The notes: generated from the letters alone by a model not told the origin. DNA of 64,000 nt from Paracoccaceae bacterium (GCA_022763485.1 JALEGX010000159.1:62001-126000), one strand, 5' to 3'; shown: positions 9,156 to 19,450, numbered from the stretch's first letter. Program-made: numbers and translations.

Positions 9156-10247
9156 ATGAGTCTCTTTCCGACCGTGATCGAATTGCTCGCCCGGGCGCGT
9201 GTCGATCTGCGTATGGGGCTTCCGGTCGTCATGACGGATGGACAGGACGCGGCTCTGGCAATTTCGGTCGAAAGCCTGTCAGAGACCCGGCTGACCGATC
9301 TGAAGGCGCTTCAGGCGCCTCTGACACTGGTGCTGACCAGCCGTCGTGCCGATACGCTGAAGGCAAGGGCCTATGATGGCGATGTGGCGCGGATCAAGGT
9401 ACCGCAATCTGCGGATCTGCGCTGGCTGCAGGCCCTGGCTGACCCGGCAGATGACCTGAACACCCCGATGAAGGGCCCCCTCTCCAGCGAGCGTGACGGC
9501 AGCGCGACCCTTCACAAACTGTCCATCGCCCTGGTGAAGTCTGCGCGCCTTTTGCCTGCCACGCTTCTGGTCTCGCTGGATGATCCGGCGGATTTCGCAT
9601 CCGGCCACGGGCTGACCCTGATCAACCAGGCAACGGCAACCCCGCTGCTGAATGACAGCAGTCCCCTGCACCCGGTTGCCGCCGCCCGGCTTCCGATGGA
9701 AGCGGCAAACGCAGGACGGCTGCACATTTTCCGCCCCGAAGACGGCGGGGAAGAACATTATGCCATCGAAATCGGCCGGCCATCGCGCGACGAACCGGTT
9801 CTGGCTCGCCTGCATTCGGCCTGTTTCACCGGTGATGTCCTGGGATCTCTGAAATGTGATTGCGGTCCCCAGCTGCGCGGCGCGCTGGCCCAGATGGGCG
9901 AAGAAGGGGCAGGCATCCTGCTCTACCTCAATCAGGAAGGTCGCGGGATTGGCCTGGCCAACAAGATGCGCGCCTATTCGCTGCAGGATCAGGGCTTTGA
10001 TACGGTCGAAGCAAACCACAGGCTTGGCTTCGAAGACGATGAGCGCGATTTCCGTCTGGGCTCTGCCATCCTCAAGGAACTGGGATTTTCCAAGGTCCGC
10101 TTGCTGACCAACAATCCCAACAAGATCGCGATGATGGAAAAAACCGGTATTCAGGTTGCCGAACGGGTACCTTTGCAGGTCGGCGAAAACGCGTTCAACC
10201 AGCACTATCTGGCAACCAAGGCCGCGAAATCGGGCCATATGTTGTGA
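9156..10247 (+). CDS. ribA: GTP cyclohydrolase II with N-terminal extension
   Basis: This enzyme opens GTP to start riboflavin synthesis. The cyclohydrolase II domain occupies about residues 185-355. The zinc ligands are C223, C234 and C236 in [14 protein letters not shown], followed by the catalytic region [17 protein letters not shown]. About 180 residues precede it. They fill the position of a DHBP synthase (RibB) domain but show no clear RibB acidic active-site motif, so this part is probably degenerate. The start has GGAG 8 bases upstream. The stop overlaps the GTG start of the L,D-transpeptidase gene, so the two form an operon. Confidence 0.9.
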   Translation: MSLFPTVIELLARARVDLRMGLPVVMTDGQDAALAISVESLSETRLTDLKALQAPLTLVLTSRRADTLKARAYDGDVARIKVPQSADLRWLQALADPADDLNTPMKGPLSSERDGSATLHKLSIALVKSARLLPATLLVSLDDPADFASGHGLTLINQATATPLLNDSSPLHPVAAARLPMEAANAGRLHIFRPEDGGEEHYAIEIGRPSRDEPVLARLHSACFTGDVLGSLKCDCGPQLRGALAQMGEEGAGILLYLNQEGRGIGLANKMRAYSLQDQGFDTVEANHRLGFEDDERDFRLGSAILKELGFSKVRLLTNNPNKIAMMEKTGIQVAERVPLQVGENAFNQHYLATKAAKSGHML

Positions 10248-10756
10248 CCCAGTCACCGCGCGATCTGGTTCTGACCCGTCAGGGGGTCCGGTTCATGGGA
10301 CGCCTTTTCCCCTGCTCCATCGGACGCGGTGGCATCAGTTCTGCCAAGCGAGAAGGGGACGGCGCGACACCTGCGGGCGTCCACAGGATCGTCGGCCTGC
10401 TCTACCGGCCGGACCGGCTGCATCGCCCAAATGACTGGGCCGAGCCGATCGGCCCCGGCGATCTCTGGTCGGATGCTTCAGGGGATGCAATGTACAATCT
10501 GCATGTGCGCAAGCCCTATGCGCCCAGCCATGAGGCCCTACGGCGCGCGGACCCGCTGTATGACCTTGTTCTGATCACCGATTGGAACTGGCCTGACGCC
10601 GTTGCAGGTCATGGGTCTGCCATTTTTCTGCATCAATGGCGCAGACCAGGTTACCCGACCGAAGGCTGTATCGCCTTCTCACGTCAGAACCTGGCCTGGA
10701 TTGTTGAGCGAATCGAACCGGGCACGCGGGTCATCGTCCCCGGCACGCTTCAGTAG
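10244..10756 (+). CDS. L,D-transpeptidase (YkuD) family protein
   Basis: A 170-residue protein with the YkuD catalytic pattern: H130 in AIFLHQ, and C142 in [11 protein letters not shown], that is H-x(8-11)-S/T-x-G-C. L,D-transpeptidases cross-link peptidoglycan or attach lipoproteins to it. I see no signal peptide or membrane helix at the N-terminus, unusual for a periplasmic enzyme. The start is a GTG overlapping the ribA stop codon. The 3' end overlaps the convergent yggS gene by 7 bases. Confidence 0.82.
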   Translation: MTQSPRDLVLTRQGVRFMGRLFPCSIGRGGISSAKREGDGATPAGVHRIVGLLYRPDRLHRPNDWAEPIGPGDLWSDASGDAMYNLHVRKPYAPSHEALRRADPLYDLVLITDWNWPDAVAGHGSAIFLHQWRRPGYPTEGCIAFSRQNLAWIVERIEPGTRVIVPGTLQ

Positions 10757-11400
10757 CTGCGCGCACCAAAAATTGCGGATCCGACGCGCACGTGCGTTGC
10801 TCCCAGAGCGATGGCGGTTTCAAAATCACCGCTCATTCCCATCGACAGGCCGCTCAGCCCGTTCCGTTCCGCGATCTTGGCGAGCAGGGCAAAATGCAGG
10901 GCGGGCTCTTCTTCGACCGGGGGGATGCACATCAACCCCTTGATAGGCAGATCGAGCGCGCGGCATTCCGCAACAAAGGCGTCCGCATCAGCGGGCAGGA
11001 TCCCGGCCTTCTGCTCTTCTTCGCCGGTGTTCACCTGGATGAACAGCTCCGGACAATGGCCCAGCTCTTGTGCCAGACGCGCAAGGGTCGTGGCCAGCTT
11101 CGGGCGATCAACAGACTGAATCGTGTTGAACAATTCCATCGCCTGCCGCGCCTTGTTCGTCTGCAGCGGACCGATCAGATGCAGATCCACGTCCGCATAG
11201 GTTTCGCGGAACCCCGGCCATTTGCCGGCGGCTTCCTGAACCCGGTTTTCACCGAAAATGCGATGCCCTTCCTCCAGGACCGCAGCCACACGTTCATCCG
11301 GCTGAACCTTGGAAACGGCCACCAGGGTCACGGATCCATTCGGGCGACCCGCAGCGGTTTCGGCGGCGGCAACGCGGGCGGTGATTTCTTGCAGCGACAT
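10750..11400 (-). CDS. YggS/PROSC family PLP homeostasis protein
   Basis: A 216-residue PLP-binding protein of the YggS/PLPBP family, which buffers pyridoxal phosphate and affects amino-acid balance. The PLP lysine is K31 in LVAVSKVQPDE, and the family motif FGENRVQEA and the C-terminal GMSGDFETAIALGATHVRVG are present. Three starts are possible; ATG 11400 (MSLQEITARV) has AGAGG at good spacing, while the ATG two codons upstream sits on the ribosome site itself. Confidence 0.9.
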   Translation of the reverse strand: MSLQEITARVAAAETAAGRPNGSVTLVAVSKVQPDERVAAVLEEGHRIFGENRVQEAAGKWPGFRETYADVDLHLIGPLQTNKARQAMELFNTIQSVDRPKLATTLARLAQELGHCPELFIQVNTGEEEQKAGILPADADAFVAECRALDLPIKGLMCIPPVEEEPALHFALLAKIAERNGLSGLSMGMSGDFETAIALGATHVRVGSAIFGARSY

Positions 11401-11445
11401 CGGCATCCTCTTTGAGATTTGTCGCAGAAAAACACTGTTTGGCAG

Positions 11446-11479
11446 AAAAAGAAAAGGGCGAGCTCCGAAGAGCCCGCCC
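11446..11479 (-). terminator. Rho-independent terminator of the porin gene
   Basis: On the minus strand, GGGCGGGCTC and GAGCTCGCCC form a 10-pair stem (one G-U) with a TTCG tetraloop (11479-11456), followed by a T-rich run (11455-11446). It begins 27 bases after the porin stop codon. The stable tetraloop hairpin suits a strongly expressed outer-membrane protein gene. Confidence 0.9.
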
Positions 11480-11505
11480 AAAATTCACGCCAAGCGTGGT
11501 TCAGC

Positions 11506-12480
11506 TTAGAAGCTGAAGTACACACCTGCCTGAACGGTGGTCATGTCGGTCGAGGTCTCAACAACACCTGCCTCGAACGATGCGCCGCCACCCAGGTCAT
11601 AGGAGTAGTGAGCGCCGTAGCCGGTGCCGTCCGAAGGCATGCCCGGTGCGTCTTCGTTGGTCACGAAAACCAGCAGGTTCGAGGACGAACCCAGGTCGAC
11701 GTTGCCGTACAGGCCGACTTTGTCGATGTCTACGCCAACACCGCCAGCGTCTTTGTTCTGGCCGTATGCCAGGCGAACGCCGAACTGACCCAGGTCACCC
11801 GCGATGCTTGCGAAGACTTTGTCTTCACCAACAACGTTGGAGTCCTGAACGGCCAGAGCTGCGGTCCAGTCGCCGAAGGTGTAGGCGATGTTCGCTGCGG
11901 TACGCTGGGTGCCGTTTGCTTTACCAGCAACTGCGCCACCGTTCGACTGCGAGTAGGAGATGTGGCCCGAGAAGCCGCCTGCCGAGTACAGAACTTCCAG
12001 ACCGTTACGGCCGGCGCCTGCGGAGGAGTATGCGTCCCATGCGAAGGCGTTACCACCGGTGTTCAGAACCAGCGAGCTGAAGCCAGCGCCGTCGATACCA
12101 ACACCTGCGGTGCGGGTTTCCAGGTACAGGCCCGACGCGTTTTCGATCGCGCCGATGATGTTGCCGACGTTAACGGTCACGCCGCCGTACGAAACGCCAA
12201 AGCGCGCGCCGTTGAACATGCCGGTGCCGGGGGTGCCGTCACGGCTTTCGATCTGTGCACGAGTACGAGCAGCGAAGGTCACGCCACCGTCGGTTTCAGC
12301 CGACATGTCGAACTGGATGCGCAGACGGCTGGTGATGTTGGTTTCCGAACGGCCAACAACGGTTTTGTTGGCTTCGTTGTAGTCCAGACCAAAACGGCCG
12401 TAACCGGACAGACGGACTTCTGCGGCAGCCATACCCGCGGTGGCGATCAGCGCGGTGGTTGCGAAGAGAATCTTTTTCAT
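11506..12480 (-). CDS. Outer-membrane porin (Rhodobacter type)
   Basis: A 324-residue porin. A signal peptide, MKKILFATTALIATAGMAAA, is cleaved before EVRLSGYGRFGLDY. The rest alternates beta strands with Gly/Asn/Asp-rich turns, and the protein ends GVYFSF with the terminal Phe required by the BAM machinery. The N-terminal EVxLSGYGRxG pattern is typical of the 16-stranded porins of Rhodobacter and relatives. The ribosome site GAGGG precedes the start by 7 bases and a strong terminator follows. Regular codon use suggests high expression. Confidence 0.92.
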   Translation of the reverse strand: MKKILFATTALIATAGMAAAEVRLSGYGRFGLDYNEANKTVVGRSETNITSRLRIQFDMSAETDGGVTFAARTRAQIESRDGTPGTGMFNGARFGVSYGGVTVNVGNIIGAIENASGLYLETRTAGVGIDGAGFSSLVLNTGGNAFAWDAYSSAGAGRNGLEVLYSAGGFSGHISYSQSNGGAVAGKANGTQRTAANIAYTFGDWTAALAVQDSNVVGEDKVFASIAGDLGQFGVRLAYGQNKDAGGVGVDIDKVGLYGNVDLGSSSNLLVFVTNEDAPGMPSDGTGYGAHYSYDLGGGASFEAGVVETSTDMTTVQAGVYFSF

Positions 12481-12823
12481 TTCGTTTCCCTCGGTTTTCT
12501 ATTCATTCGCCCAAACCGGGGAATCCGGCGTGGGTATGGACAGGGGTTTCGCTCTTTCACCCCCTTTTTGGCAACCCTTGCCTAAAGCGCCTGACACAAA
12601 GCTCCTCGGTATGGTGCAGCTTTGCCACAGTCTTGTGTTCGAACAGGACACACCGGCCGCCAATCGACTCAAAACTCTGCCTTTTCTCTTGATAGATGCA
12701 TCTTCGACTCAAGCGGTGACGCGCCTGTTACAACGGTGAACACACGCGCGCGTGCTAATTCCCTTGCCCCGCCCCCATGGCTTGAGTAGGACACTATATA
12801 AAGATGAACATGTCCCGGGATAG
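12481..12823. promoter_or_regulatory. Divergent intergenic region between porin and DUF3576 gene
   Basis: This gap of 343 bases holds no convincing gene on either strand. It carries the porin leader (ribosome site GAGGG next to 12480) and the promoter of the plus-strand lipoprotein, with a TATATA-like element near 12793-12800. A perfect 10-base palindrome, TGTTCGAACA, lies at 12636-12645 and could be an operator. No -35/-10 pair can be assigned with confidence. Confidence 0.5.
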
Positions 12824-13318
12824 ATGATGACTACCCAAAAGACCTTGAAGCTCTTTCTCGTTGCCGGTTTGTGCGTATTGGTTGCGGCTTGTGGCAATCG
12901 TCGCAACGGTGAACCCGTGCAGACGACCGGACCCAACGTTGTGAACAACCGGGAAACTGCACCCACGGAATACAGCAGATCGTCCATCTGGGATCTGTTC
13001 GGCCCCAGCAAGGCCGATCAGACGGTTCAAGTGAATCGCTATCTGTGGACTGCCACTCTGGACGTGCTGAACTTTCTGCCCGTGCAATCGGTGGATCCGT
13101 TCACCGGTGTAATCGTGACCGGATATGGCACACCGCCGGGTGGTGGCCGCACGTATCGGGCCACCGTCCATATCAAGGACCCGGCACTGGACGCGCGGTC
13201 GCTGAACGTGGCGCTGCACACCCGCAACGGTCCGGCCAGCGCTGCCACCACACGCGCGGTCGAAGATGCGATTCTGTCGCGCGCGCGGCAAATCCGGATC
13301 GCTGACCGCAAGCTCTAG
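12824..13318 (+). CDS. DUF3576 family lipoprotein
   Basis: A 164-residue lipoprotein: signal peptide with lipobox LVAACG (Cys near residue 23), then the DUF3576 region with SSIWDLFG, VNRYLWTATLDVLNFLPV and GTPPGGGRTYRATVHI. The family is widespread in alphaproteobacteria; its function is not established, but an outer-membrane or periplasmic location follows from the lipobox. It is upstream of leuS-lptE, which places it near outer-membrane assembly genes. A terminator follows 28 bases after the stop, so it is probably transcribed alone. Confidence 0.85.
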   Translation: MMTTQKTLKLFLVAGLCVLVAACGNRRNGEPVQTTGPNVVNNRETAPTEYSRSSIWDLFGPSKADQTVQVNRYLWTATLDVLNFLPVQSVDPFTGVIVTGYGTPPGGGRTYRATVHIKDPALDARSLNVALHTRNGPASAATTRAVEDAILSRARQIRIADRKL

Positions 13319-13346
13319 TATCCTGCGGGAATACACCTTATTACAG

Positions 13347-13374
13347 CGCCGGGCCTTCTCGCCCGGCGTTTTCA
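13347..13374 (+). terminator. Terminator-like hairpin between DUF3576 gene and leuS
   Basis: The stem CGCCGGGC / GCCCGGCG (8 pairs, 13347-13368) with a CTTCTC loop is followed by TTTTCATT. It can end the DUF3576 transcript. It lies only 20 bases before leuS, so it may also act as an attenuator if a promoter further upstream also serves leuS. Confidence 0.75.
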
Positions 13375-13393
13375 TTGACAAGGACCGTTGCTG

Positions 13394-15970
13394 ATGTCGC
13401 GTTATTCGGCCACCGAAATCGAAGCAAAATGGCAGGAAGCCTGGGACAAGGCAGGCGTGTTCCGCGCGACCCGTTCGGAAGACAAGCCCAAGTATTACGT
13501 GCTTGAGATGTTCCCCTACCCGTCGGGCAAGCTGCACATGGGGCACGTGCGCAACTACACCATGGGTGACGTGATCGCGCGCTACAAGCTGTCGACCGGT
13601 CACAATGTCCTGCACCCAATGGGATTTGATGCTTTCGGCATGCCTGCGGAAAACGCCGCGATGGCCTCTGGCGGGCACCCCAAGGATTGGACCTACGCCA
13701 ATATCGACACGATGGTCGAACAGATGAAGCCGCTGGGCCTCTCGCTCGATTGGTCGCGCATGTTCGCCACCTGTGACGTGGAATATTATGGCCAGCAGCA
13801 GGCGTTGTTCCTGGACATGCTGGAAAAGGGTCTGGTCTACCGTAAGAACGCGGTGGTGAACTGGGACCCGGTCGACATGACCGTTCTGGCCAACGAGCAG
13901 GTCATCGACGGCAAGGGCTGGCGCTCGGGCGCCGACGTGGAACGCCGCGAGCTGACCCAATGGTTCTTCAATATCTCCTCGATGTCCGAAGAGCTGCTGT
14001 CGGCGCTGGACGGGCTGGACAACTGGCCCGCCAAGGTCCGCCTGATGCAGGAAAACTGGATCGGCAAATCGCGCGGTCTGCAATTCTCGTTCGAGCGCAC
14101 CGATGGTGAAGAGCCGATCACCGTATACACCACCCGTCCGGACACGCTGAACGGCGCATCCTTTGTCGGCATCTCGCCCGATCATCCGATCGCCAAGGCG
14201 ATGGAGGCCGAAAACCCCGAAGTGGCAGCCTTTGTTGCCGAATGCCGTAAGGGGGGCACGACCGAAGAAGCCATCGAGACCGCCGAGAAGCTGGGCTTTG
14301 ACACCGGCATCAAGGTCAAACACCCGCTGAACCCCGATTGGGAACTGCCGGTCTGGATCGCCAACTTCATCCTGATGGATTACGGCACCGGCGCGATCTT
14401 TGCCTGCCCGGCGCATGACCAGCGCGACCTCGATTTCTGCCGCAAGTATGACCTGCCGGTGATCGACACCTTCTTTGCGCTGGACGATGCCAAGCCGGTT
14501 GAAAACGAAGCCTTTGTGCCGCCGAAAACCGAAAAGGTGAAATGGGTCAACCACTTCGCCGGTCTGGACGAAGCCACCGGCGAAGAAGCCATCAACGCCA
14601 CCGTCGACTTTGCCGAAAAGGCCGGTTGGGGCGAAGGTGTCACCAAATACCGCCTGCGCGACTGGGGTCTGTCCCGCCAGCGGTATTGGGGCTGCCCGAT
14701 CCCGGTTGTCCATTGCGACAGCTGCGGCGTGGTGCCCGAGAAGAAAGAGAACCTGCCGGTCGAACTGCCTTATGACGAAGATGGCAAGGCGATTGATTTC
14801 TCGATCCCCGGCAACCCGCTGGACCGCCACCCGAACTGGCGTGACTGTTCCTGCCCGAAATGTGGTGCCCCGGCACAACGCGAAACCGACACGATGGACA
14901 CGTTCGTCGATTCGTCCTGGTATTTCGCCCGTTTCACCGCGCCGCGCGCCAACACCCCGACCGATCTGGCCGAGGCCGAGTACTGGATGAACGTCGACCA
15001 GTACATCGGTGGTATCGAGCACGCGATTCTGCACCTGCTGTATTCGCGCTTCTTTGCCCGCGCGATGAACATCACCGGCCACCTGCCGGAGAAATCCAAA
15101 GAGCCGTTCAACGCGCTGTTCACCCAGGGCATGGTGACCCACGCGATCTACAAGAACGCCGAGCGCACCGATGAAAACGGCCGCGCGATCTATCACTACC
15201 CGGCCGAGGTCGAGGAACGGGACGGCGGCACCTTCGTCAAGGAAACCGGCGAAAAGATCGAGGTTATCCCCTCGGCCAAAATGTCGAAGTCCAAAAACAA
15301 CGTGGTCGATCCGCTGAACATCATCAGCAGCTATGGCGCAGACACCGCACGTTGGTTCGTGCTGTCCGATTCGCCGCCCGAACGCGACGTGGAATGGACC
15401 GCCTCGGGGGCCGAAGCTGCCGCCAAGCACCTGAACCGGGTCTGGAACCTCTGCGACAAGATCGGTGAGATGGACGCAGACGCCAAAGGCCAGGGTGACG
15501 AAGAGTTGCTGCGCGAGATGCACAAAGCCATCCGCGACGTGACGCTGGGCGTCGAATCCTTCGGCTTCAACGCGGCCATTGCCAAGCTCTATGGCTTCAC
15601 CAACACCCTGGCGAAGTCCAAGGCCGGTGCTGCCGCACAGAAGCAGGCGATCATGACGCTGGCACAGCTGATGTCGCCAATGACGCCGCACCTGTCCGAA
15701 GACATCTGGGCCCATCAGGGCGGTGAAGGGCTGGTTGCGACCGCACCCTGGCCGGTTGCCGATGACGCGATGCTGGTGGAAAACACCGTCACCCTGCCGA
15801 TCCAGATCAACGGCAAACGTCGTGGCGAAATCGAGGTCGCCAAGGATCTGGACAAGGCAGAGGTTGAAAAACTCGCCCTGTCCCACGATGCTGTCGTCAA
15901 GGCACTCAATGGTGGTGCCCCGAAGAAAGTCATCGTTGTCCCGGGCCGGATCGTGAATGTCGTTGCTTGA
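13394..15970 (+). CDS. leuS: Leucyl-tRNA synthetase
   Basis: A class I aminoacyl-tRNA synthetase of 858 residues, the normal bacterial length. The HIGH motif is HMGH (residues 48-51 in [13 protein letters not shown]) and the KMSKS motif is AKMSKSKNN near residue 628. The CP1 editing domain (about 220-420) has the threonine-rich [12 protein letters not shown] segment. ATG 13394 ([13 protein letters not shown]) is chosen; a TTG two codons upstream is a weaker alternative. The gene overlaps lptE by 14 bases and leads the leuS-lptE-holA unit, an arrangement conserved in many proteobacteria. Confidence 0.97.
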   Translation: MSRYSATEIEAKWQEAWDKAGVFRATRSEDKPKYYVLEMFPYPSGKLHMGHVRNYTMGDVIARYKLSTGHNVLHPMGFDAFGMPAENAAMASGGHPKDWTYANIDTMVEQMKPLGLSLDWSRMFATCDVEYYGQQQALFLDMLEKGLVYRKNAVVNWDPVDMTVLANEQVIDGKGWRSGADVERRELTQWFFNISSMSEELLSALDGLDNWPAKVRLMQENWIGKSRGLQFSFERTDGEEPITVYTTRPDTLNGASFVGISPDHPIAKAMEAENPEVAAFVAECRKGGTTEEAIETAEKLGFDTGIKVKHPLNPDWELPVWIANFILMDYGTGAIFACPAHDQRDLDFCRKYDLPVIDTFFALDDAKPVENEAFVPPKTEKVKWVNHFAGLDEATGEEAINATVDFAEKAGWGEGVTKYRLRDWGLSRQRYWGCPIPVVHCDSCGVVPEKKENLPVELPYDEDGKAIDFSIPGNPLDRHPNWRDCSCPKCGAPAQRETDTMDTFVDSSWYFARFTAPRANTPTDLAEAEYWMNVDQYIGGIEHAILHLLYSRFFARAMNITGHLPEKSKEPFNALFTQGMVTHAIYKNAERTDENGRAIYHYPAEVEERDGGTFVKETGEKIEVIPSAKMSKSKNNVVDPLNIISSYGADTARWFVLSDSPPERDVEWTASGAEAAAKHLNRVWNLCDKIGEMDADAKGQGDEELLREMHKAIRDVTLGVESFGFNAAIAKLYGFTNTLAKSKAGAAAQKQAIMTLAQLMSPMTPHLSEDIWAHQGGEGLVATAPWPVADDAMLVENTVTLPIQINGKRRGEIEVAKDLDKAEVEKLALSHDAVVKALNGGAPKKVIVVPGRIVNVVA

Positions 15971-16442
15971 CCGCAGAACCCTGCTGATGCTGCCGCTGGC
16001 GCTTGCCGCCTGCGGCTTTACCCCTGTACACGCTCCGGGCGGAAACGGCGCGCGTCTCTATGACCGCGTCGCGATCACCTCACCCGGTGCGTCCGCCGAA
16101 TCCTATCTCATCGTTCGCAATCTCGAAGAGCGGTTGGGCCGCACCCAGGTCAACGCCTACACGCTGGATGTGTCCGTCACGACGGACACCCAGCAGCAGG
16201 CCATTACCGCGGCAAATGTCACCACGCGATTCTCTTTGGTGGGGACGGCGAAATTCGTGCTGACAGACACCAGCGACGGCCGCATCGTCGTCAGCGGCGA
16301 TGTGCAGAACTTCACCGGGTATTCCAACACGGGGTCCACCGTGGACACGCTGGCCGGTGAAAAGGACGCGCGCGAGCGCCTGATGTCCATTCTGGCCGAT
16401 CAGATCGTGTCCCAGATCCTGGCCACGGCCGATCTGGGATAA
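15957..16442 (+). CDS. lptE: LPS-assembly lipoprotein LptE
   Basis: A 161-residue lipoprotein with the lipobox LALAACGF (Cys near residue 19) followed by TPVHAPGG, typical of LptE. LptE plugs the LptD barrel and helps place LPS in the outer membrane. The rest is a mixed alpha/beta domain ([20 protein letters not shown]). It is identified mainly by lipobox, length and conserved position between leuS and holA. It overlaps leuS by 14 bases. Confidence 0.88.
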   Translation: MSLLDRRTLLMLPLALAACGFTPVHAPGGNGARLYDRVAITSPGASAESYLIVRNLEERLGRTQVNAYTLDVSVTTDTQQQAITAANVTTRFSLVGTAKFVLTDTSDGRIVVSGDVQNFTGYSNTGSTVDTLAGEKDARERLMSILADQIVSQILATADLG

Positions 16443-16453
16443 GGCGAGCGGCG

Positions 16454-17482
16454 ATGAAGCTGTCCCCCCGCGAAGCTGATGGATATTTCTCACGCCCTGA
16501 TCCCGAAAAGACAGGCATCCTGATCTTTGGTGGCGACGCCATGCGCGTGGCCCTGAAGCGGCAACAGCTGCTGGCGGCCCTGCTGGGCGCAAACGCCGAA
16601 GAGGAAATGCGCCTGACCCGGATGCCGGGTGCCGAACTGCGCAAGGATCCCGCGCAGCTGCTGGATGCGGTCAAGGCGGTCGGTTTCTTTCCGGGCCCCC
16701 GCGCCGTTCTGGTCGAAGACGCCAATGAAACCGCCGGTCCAGCGATCATGACCGCGCTGGAAGACTGGGCCCCGGGGGACGCGCAGATCATTGTCACGGC
16801 GAGCCAGCTCAAGGCATCTTCCAAGCTGCGCAAGGGGTTCGAAGCGCATCGCAACGCCTTTGCCGCTGGCATCTATGACGACCCGCCGTCGCGGTCAGAG
16901 ATTGAGCGAATGCTGGGTGAGGCGGGCATCAAGAACATCCCCAATGACAGCATGTCGGCCCTGTCCGATCTGGCAAATGAGATTGGTCCGGGCGATTTCT
17001 CGCGCATGGCGGAAAAGCTGGCCCTGTTCAAATTCCGCGATGACAGCCCGCTGTCGCTAGAAGACATCGACGCCGTCGCGCCGCAGTCGACCGAAGCGGC
17101 AATGGATGATGTGCTGAACGTGGTGGCCGAGGGCAAAAGCGGCGAAATCGGCCCGCTGATCAAACGGCTGCAGGCGCAGGGCACGGCGGCGGTTACGTTG
17201 TGCATTGGGGCCACACGGCATTTCCGCACTTTATATGCCTGTGCCTCGGATCCAGGCGGGCCGGCACAGGGAATCAACCGGGTCAGGCCGCCGCTTTACG
17301 GCAAAAGACGCGACCGGGTGCTGCGGCAGGCCCAGGGATGGGGCGCGCATCGGCTGGAAACCGCGCTGACGCTGCTGACCGACACGGACCTGCAACTGCG
17401 CTCTGCCGGTCAGACCGCCCCCGCCATGGCGCTGATGGAGCGCACACTGATCCGACTGGCGATGCTGTCACGCCAAAGATAA
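16454..17482 (+). CDS. holA: DNA polymerase III delta subunit
   Basis: A 342-residue clamp-loader delta subunit, which opens the beta clamp. The N-terminal domain has DPEKTGILIFGGDAMRV; the Walker-like region is degenerate as usual for delta. The C-terminal collar contains RPPLYGKRRDRVLRQAQ and a run of helices. Identification rests on length, overall pattern and the conserved leuS-lptE-holA order. It begins 11 bases after lptE. Confidence 0.9.
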   Translation: MKLSPREADGYFSRPDPEKTGILIFGGDAMRVALKRQQLLAALLGANAEEEMRLTRMPGAELRKDPAQLLDAVKAVGFFPGPRAVLVEDANETAGPAIMTALEDWAPGDAQIIVTASQLKASSKLRKGFEAHRNAFAAGIYDDPPSRSEIERMLGEAGIKNIPNDSMSALSDLANEIGPGDFSRMAEKLALFKFRDDSPLSLEDIDAVAPQSTEAAMDDVLNVVAEGKSGEIGPLIKRLQAQGTAAVTLCIGATRHFRTLYACASDPGGPAQGINRVRPPLYGKRRDRVLRQAQGWGAHRLETALTLLTDTDLQLRSAGQTAPAMALMERTLIRLAMLSRQR

Positions 17483-17564
17483 CGGAATTGCGTCCCGTTC
17501 CGCTTGACCGCGGGGAAAACTGCATCAAGCTGCGGACAACATCCCTTTCGGAGCAGTTTGCAAC

Positions 17565-18158
17565 ATGTACAAAGTTCACGGCATACCGTTTACCCGCACC
17601 TTCCGCGTTCTCTGGGCGTTGGAGGAAATGGACCTCCCCTATGAGCTGAATCCGGCCGCTCCGCAAAGCGAAGACGCGCGTCGGCTGAATGTGTCGGGAA
17701 AGGTGCCAATCCTGGAGGTGGACGGGGCGGTGCTGACCGATTCGACCGCGATCCTGACCTATCTTGCGGACAAGCACGGCAAGCTGACCCATCCGGCCGG
17801 TACGTTGGAGCGCGCGGCGCAGGATGGTCTGACCCATCTGATCCTTGATGAATTTGATTCCGTGCTCTGGACGGCGTCCCGCCACAGCTTTGTCTTGCCC
17901 GAAGAGCAGCGCTGCCCTGAAATCAAAGACAGTCTGAAATGGGAATTCACCCGCAGCCTGGACCGGCTGGCACCGCGCCTTGAGGGGCCGTTCCTGATGG
18001 GGGAAACCATGACGATTGCCGACATCATCCTGTCGCACTGCCTGAACTGGGCCTTTTCCGCCAAATTCCCGATCCAGAATGAGGCCGCGCTGGCCTACAG
18101 CAAAGCGATGCGCGCCCGGCCCGCCTTCCAGCGCGTCGCGGCCCTGGGCAAATCCTGA
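17565..18158 (+). CDS. Glutathione S-transferase family protein
   Basis: A 197-residue GST. The N-terminal thioredoxin-like domain shows GIPFTRTFRVLWALEEMDLPY and the glutathione-binding GKVPILEVDG then LTDSTAILTYLADKH (cis-Pro and Ser). The helical C-terminal domain contains GPFLMGETMTIADIILSH, the N-capping motif of GSTs. The substrate is unknown. It is 82 bases after holA and may have its own promoter. Confidence 0.88.
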   Translation: MYKVHGIPFTRTFRVLWALEEMDLPYELNPAAPQSEDARRLNVSGKVPILEVDGAVLTDSTAILTYLADKHGKLTHPAGTLERAAQDGLTHLILDEFDSVLWTASRHSFVLPEEQRCPEIKDSLKWEFTRSLDRLAPRLEGPFLMGETMTIADIILSHCLNWAFSAKFPIQNEAALAYSKAMRARPAFQRVAALGKS

Positions 18159-18184
18159 GGCACGGCGCAACCACTGGCACAGGC

Positions 18185-19375
18185 TCAGGTCTGTGCCACC
18201 CAATCCGCTGCGGACCGGCCCGCCCAGCGCCCCGTCGCAAGGCAGGCCGTCAGCAGATAGCCACCGGTGGGCGCATCCCAGGCCAGCATTTCCCCGGCAC
18301 AGAACACGCCGGGGCACGCTTTGAGCATCAGGGAAGTGTCACATGCGGTGCGGCTTACCCCGCCCGCGGTCGAAATCGCCTCGTCCATCGGGCGCAGACC
18401 TGCATGGGGCAGCGGCAGGGACTTGATCCGCTCTGCCAGCGCGCTCGTCTCAGCGGGCAACGGGCGTCCAAACTCCTGCAATAGGGCCGCACGTACCCCG
18501 TCAAGCTTCAAGGTTTTGCGCAGGTGATTGGACCAGCTGGCCTTGCCTCTTGGACGGCGCAGCCGCGCCGCGATCTGAGCTTCGCTTTGATCCGGCAGCA
18601 GGTCCAGCGTGACCGTGGCCCCGTCCCGGATCGCCCGGCCCAGCGGATAGATCCCACCGCCTTCAAGCCCACGTTCGGAAATCACCGCCTCCCCGCGTGA
18701 GACCAGCCCACCGCACCGGAAGGCAACGCCCTTGATCGGCTGACCCATCAACGGTGCCATGTGATCGGACCAGTTGACCTGCAAGCCGGCATTGGAGGCT
18801 GCAAAGGGATCCAGCGCGACCCCGGTTTGGCGCAGCACATCGGCCCATTGCCCGTCCGAGCCCAGGCGCGCCCAGCTGGCCCCGCCCATCGCCAGAATCG
18901 TGGCGCGCGCCCTGATCCGCTGTTGCCCGTCGGGCGTATCGAAGCTCAGCGCGCCGTCCTGCCAGCCGGTCCAGCGCCACCGCGTCCGCAGGTCAACCTG
19001 CTGCTCGGCCAGCTCTGCCAGCCAGGCACGCAGCAGGGGCGAGGCCTTCATGACCGTCGGAAACACCCGACCGGTGGAACCGACAAACATCTCCTGGCCC
19101 AGCGCCTCGGCCCAGGCGACGGCCTCTTGCGGCCCGAACGTGCGCAGCATCGGTTCCAGCCACTCCGCATCCGGTCCATAGGCCGACAGAAAAACCTCAA
19201 ACGGTTCCAGTTTGGTCAGGTTCAAACCCGACTTCCCCGCCATCAGGAATTTGCGCGCCGCCGAGGGCTTGGCTTCGGCAATCACCACCCTGCACCCCGC
19301 CTGCGCCGCCACAGCCGCCGCCATCAATCCCGCAGGACCTGCGCCGATGACAACAATGTCGGCCTGTTCGACCAT
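18185..19375 (-). CDS. BaiN/HI0933-like NAD(P)/FAD-dependent oxidoreductase
   Basis: A 396-residue flavoprotein. The FAD-binding motif IVVIGAGPAGLMAAAVAAQ is at the N-terminus, with KSGLNLTK nearby (typical GRCNxTN-like motif of the HI0933 family). The C-terminal region has ETSALAERIKSLPL and GGVSRTACDTSLMLK, then GVFCAGEMLAWDAPTGGYLL, the second FAD motif of the family. The physiological reaction of most members is unknown. It is convergent with the GST gene and divergent from the HNH gene. Confidence 0.87.
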   Translation of the reverse strand: MVEQADIVVIGAGPAGLMAAAVAAQAGCRVVIAEAKPSAARKFLMAGKSGLNLTKLEPFEVFLSAYGPDAEWLEPMLRTFGPQEAVAWAEALGQEMFVGSTGRVFPTVMKASPLLRAWLAELAEQQVDLRTRWRWTGWQDGALSFDTPDGQQRIRARATILAMGGASWARLGSDGQWADVLRQTGVALDPFAASNAGLQVNWSDHMAPLMGQPIKGVAFRCGGLVSRGEAVISERGLEGGGIYPLGRAIRDGATVTLDLLPDQSEAQIAARLRRPRGKASWSNHLRKTLKLDGVRAALLQEFGRPLPAETSALAERIKSLPLPHAGLRPMDEAISTAGGVSRTACDTSLMLKACPGVFCAGEMLAWDAPTGGYLLTACLATGRWAGRSAADWVAQT

Positions 19376-19450
19376 TCTTCAAACCTCTTGCATAAGCGGC
19401 GCACAACCATTTGGCTTGGACGCAGTGTTCCATACCCAAAGACGCGTCAA

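Noticed and set aside
12794..15886. Minus-strand open frame of 1030 codons opposite leuS
   Set aside because: Shadow of a GC-rich conserved gene; no protein motif, and the plus strand encodes a complete leucyl-tRNA synthetase.
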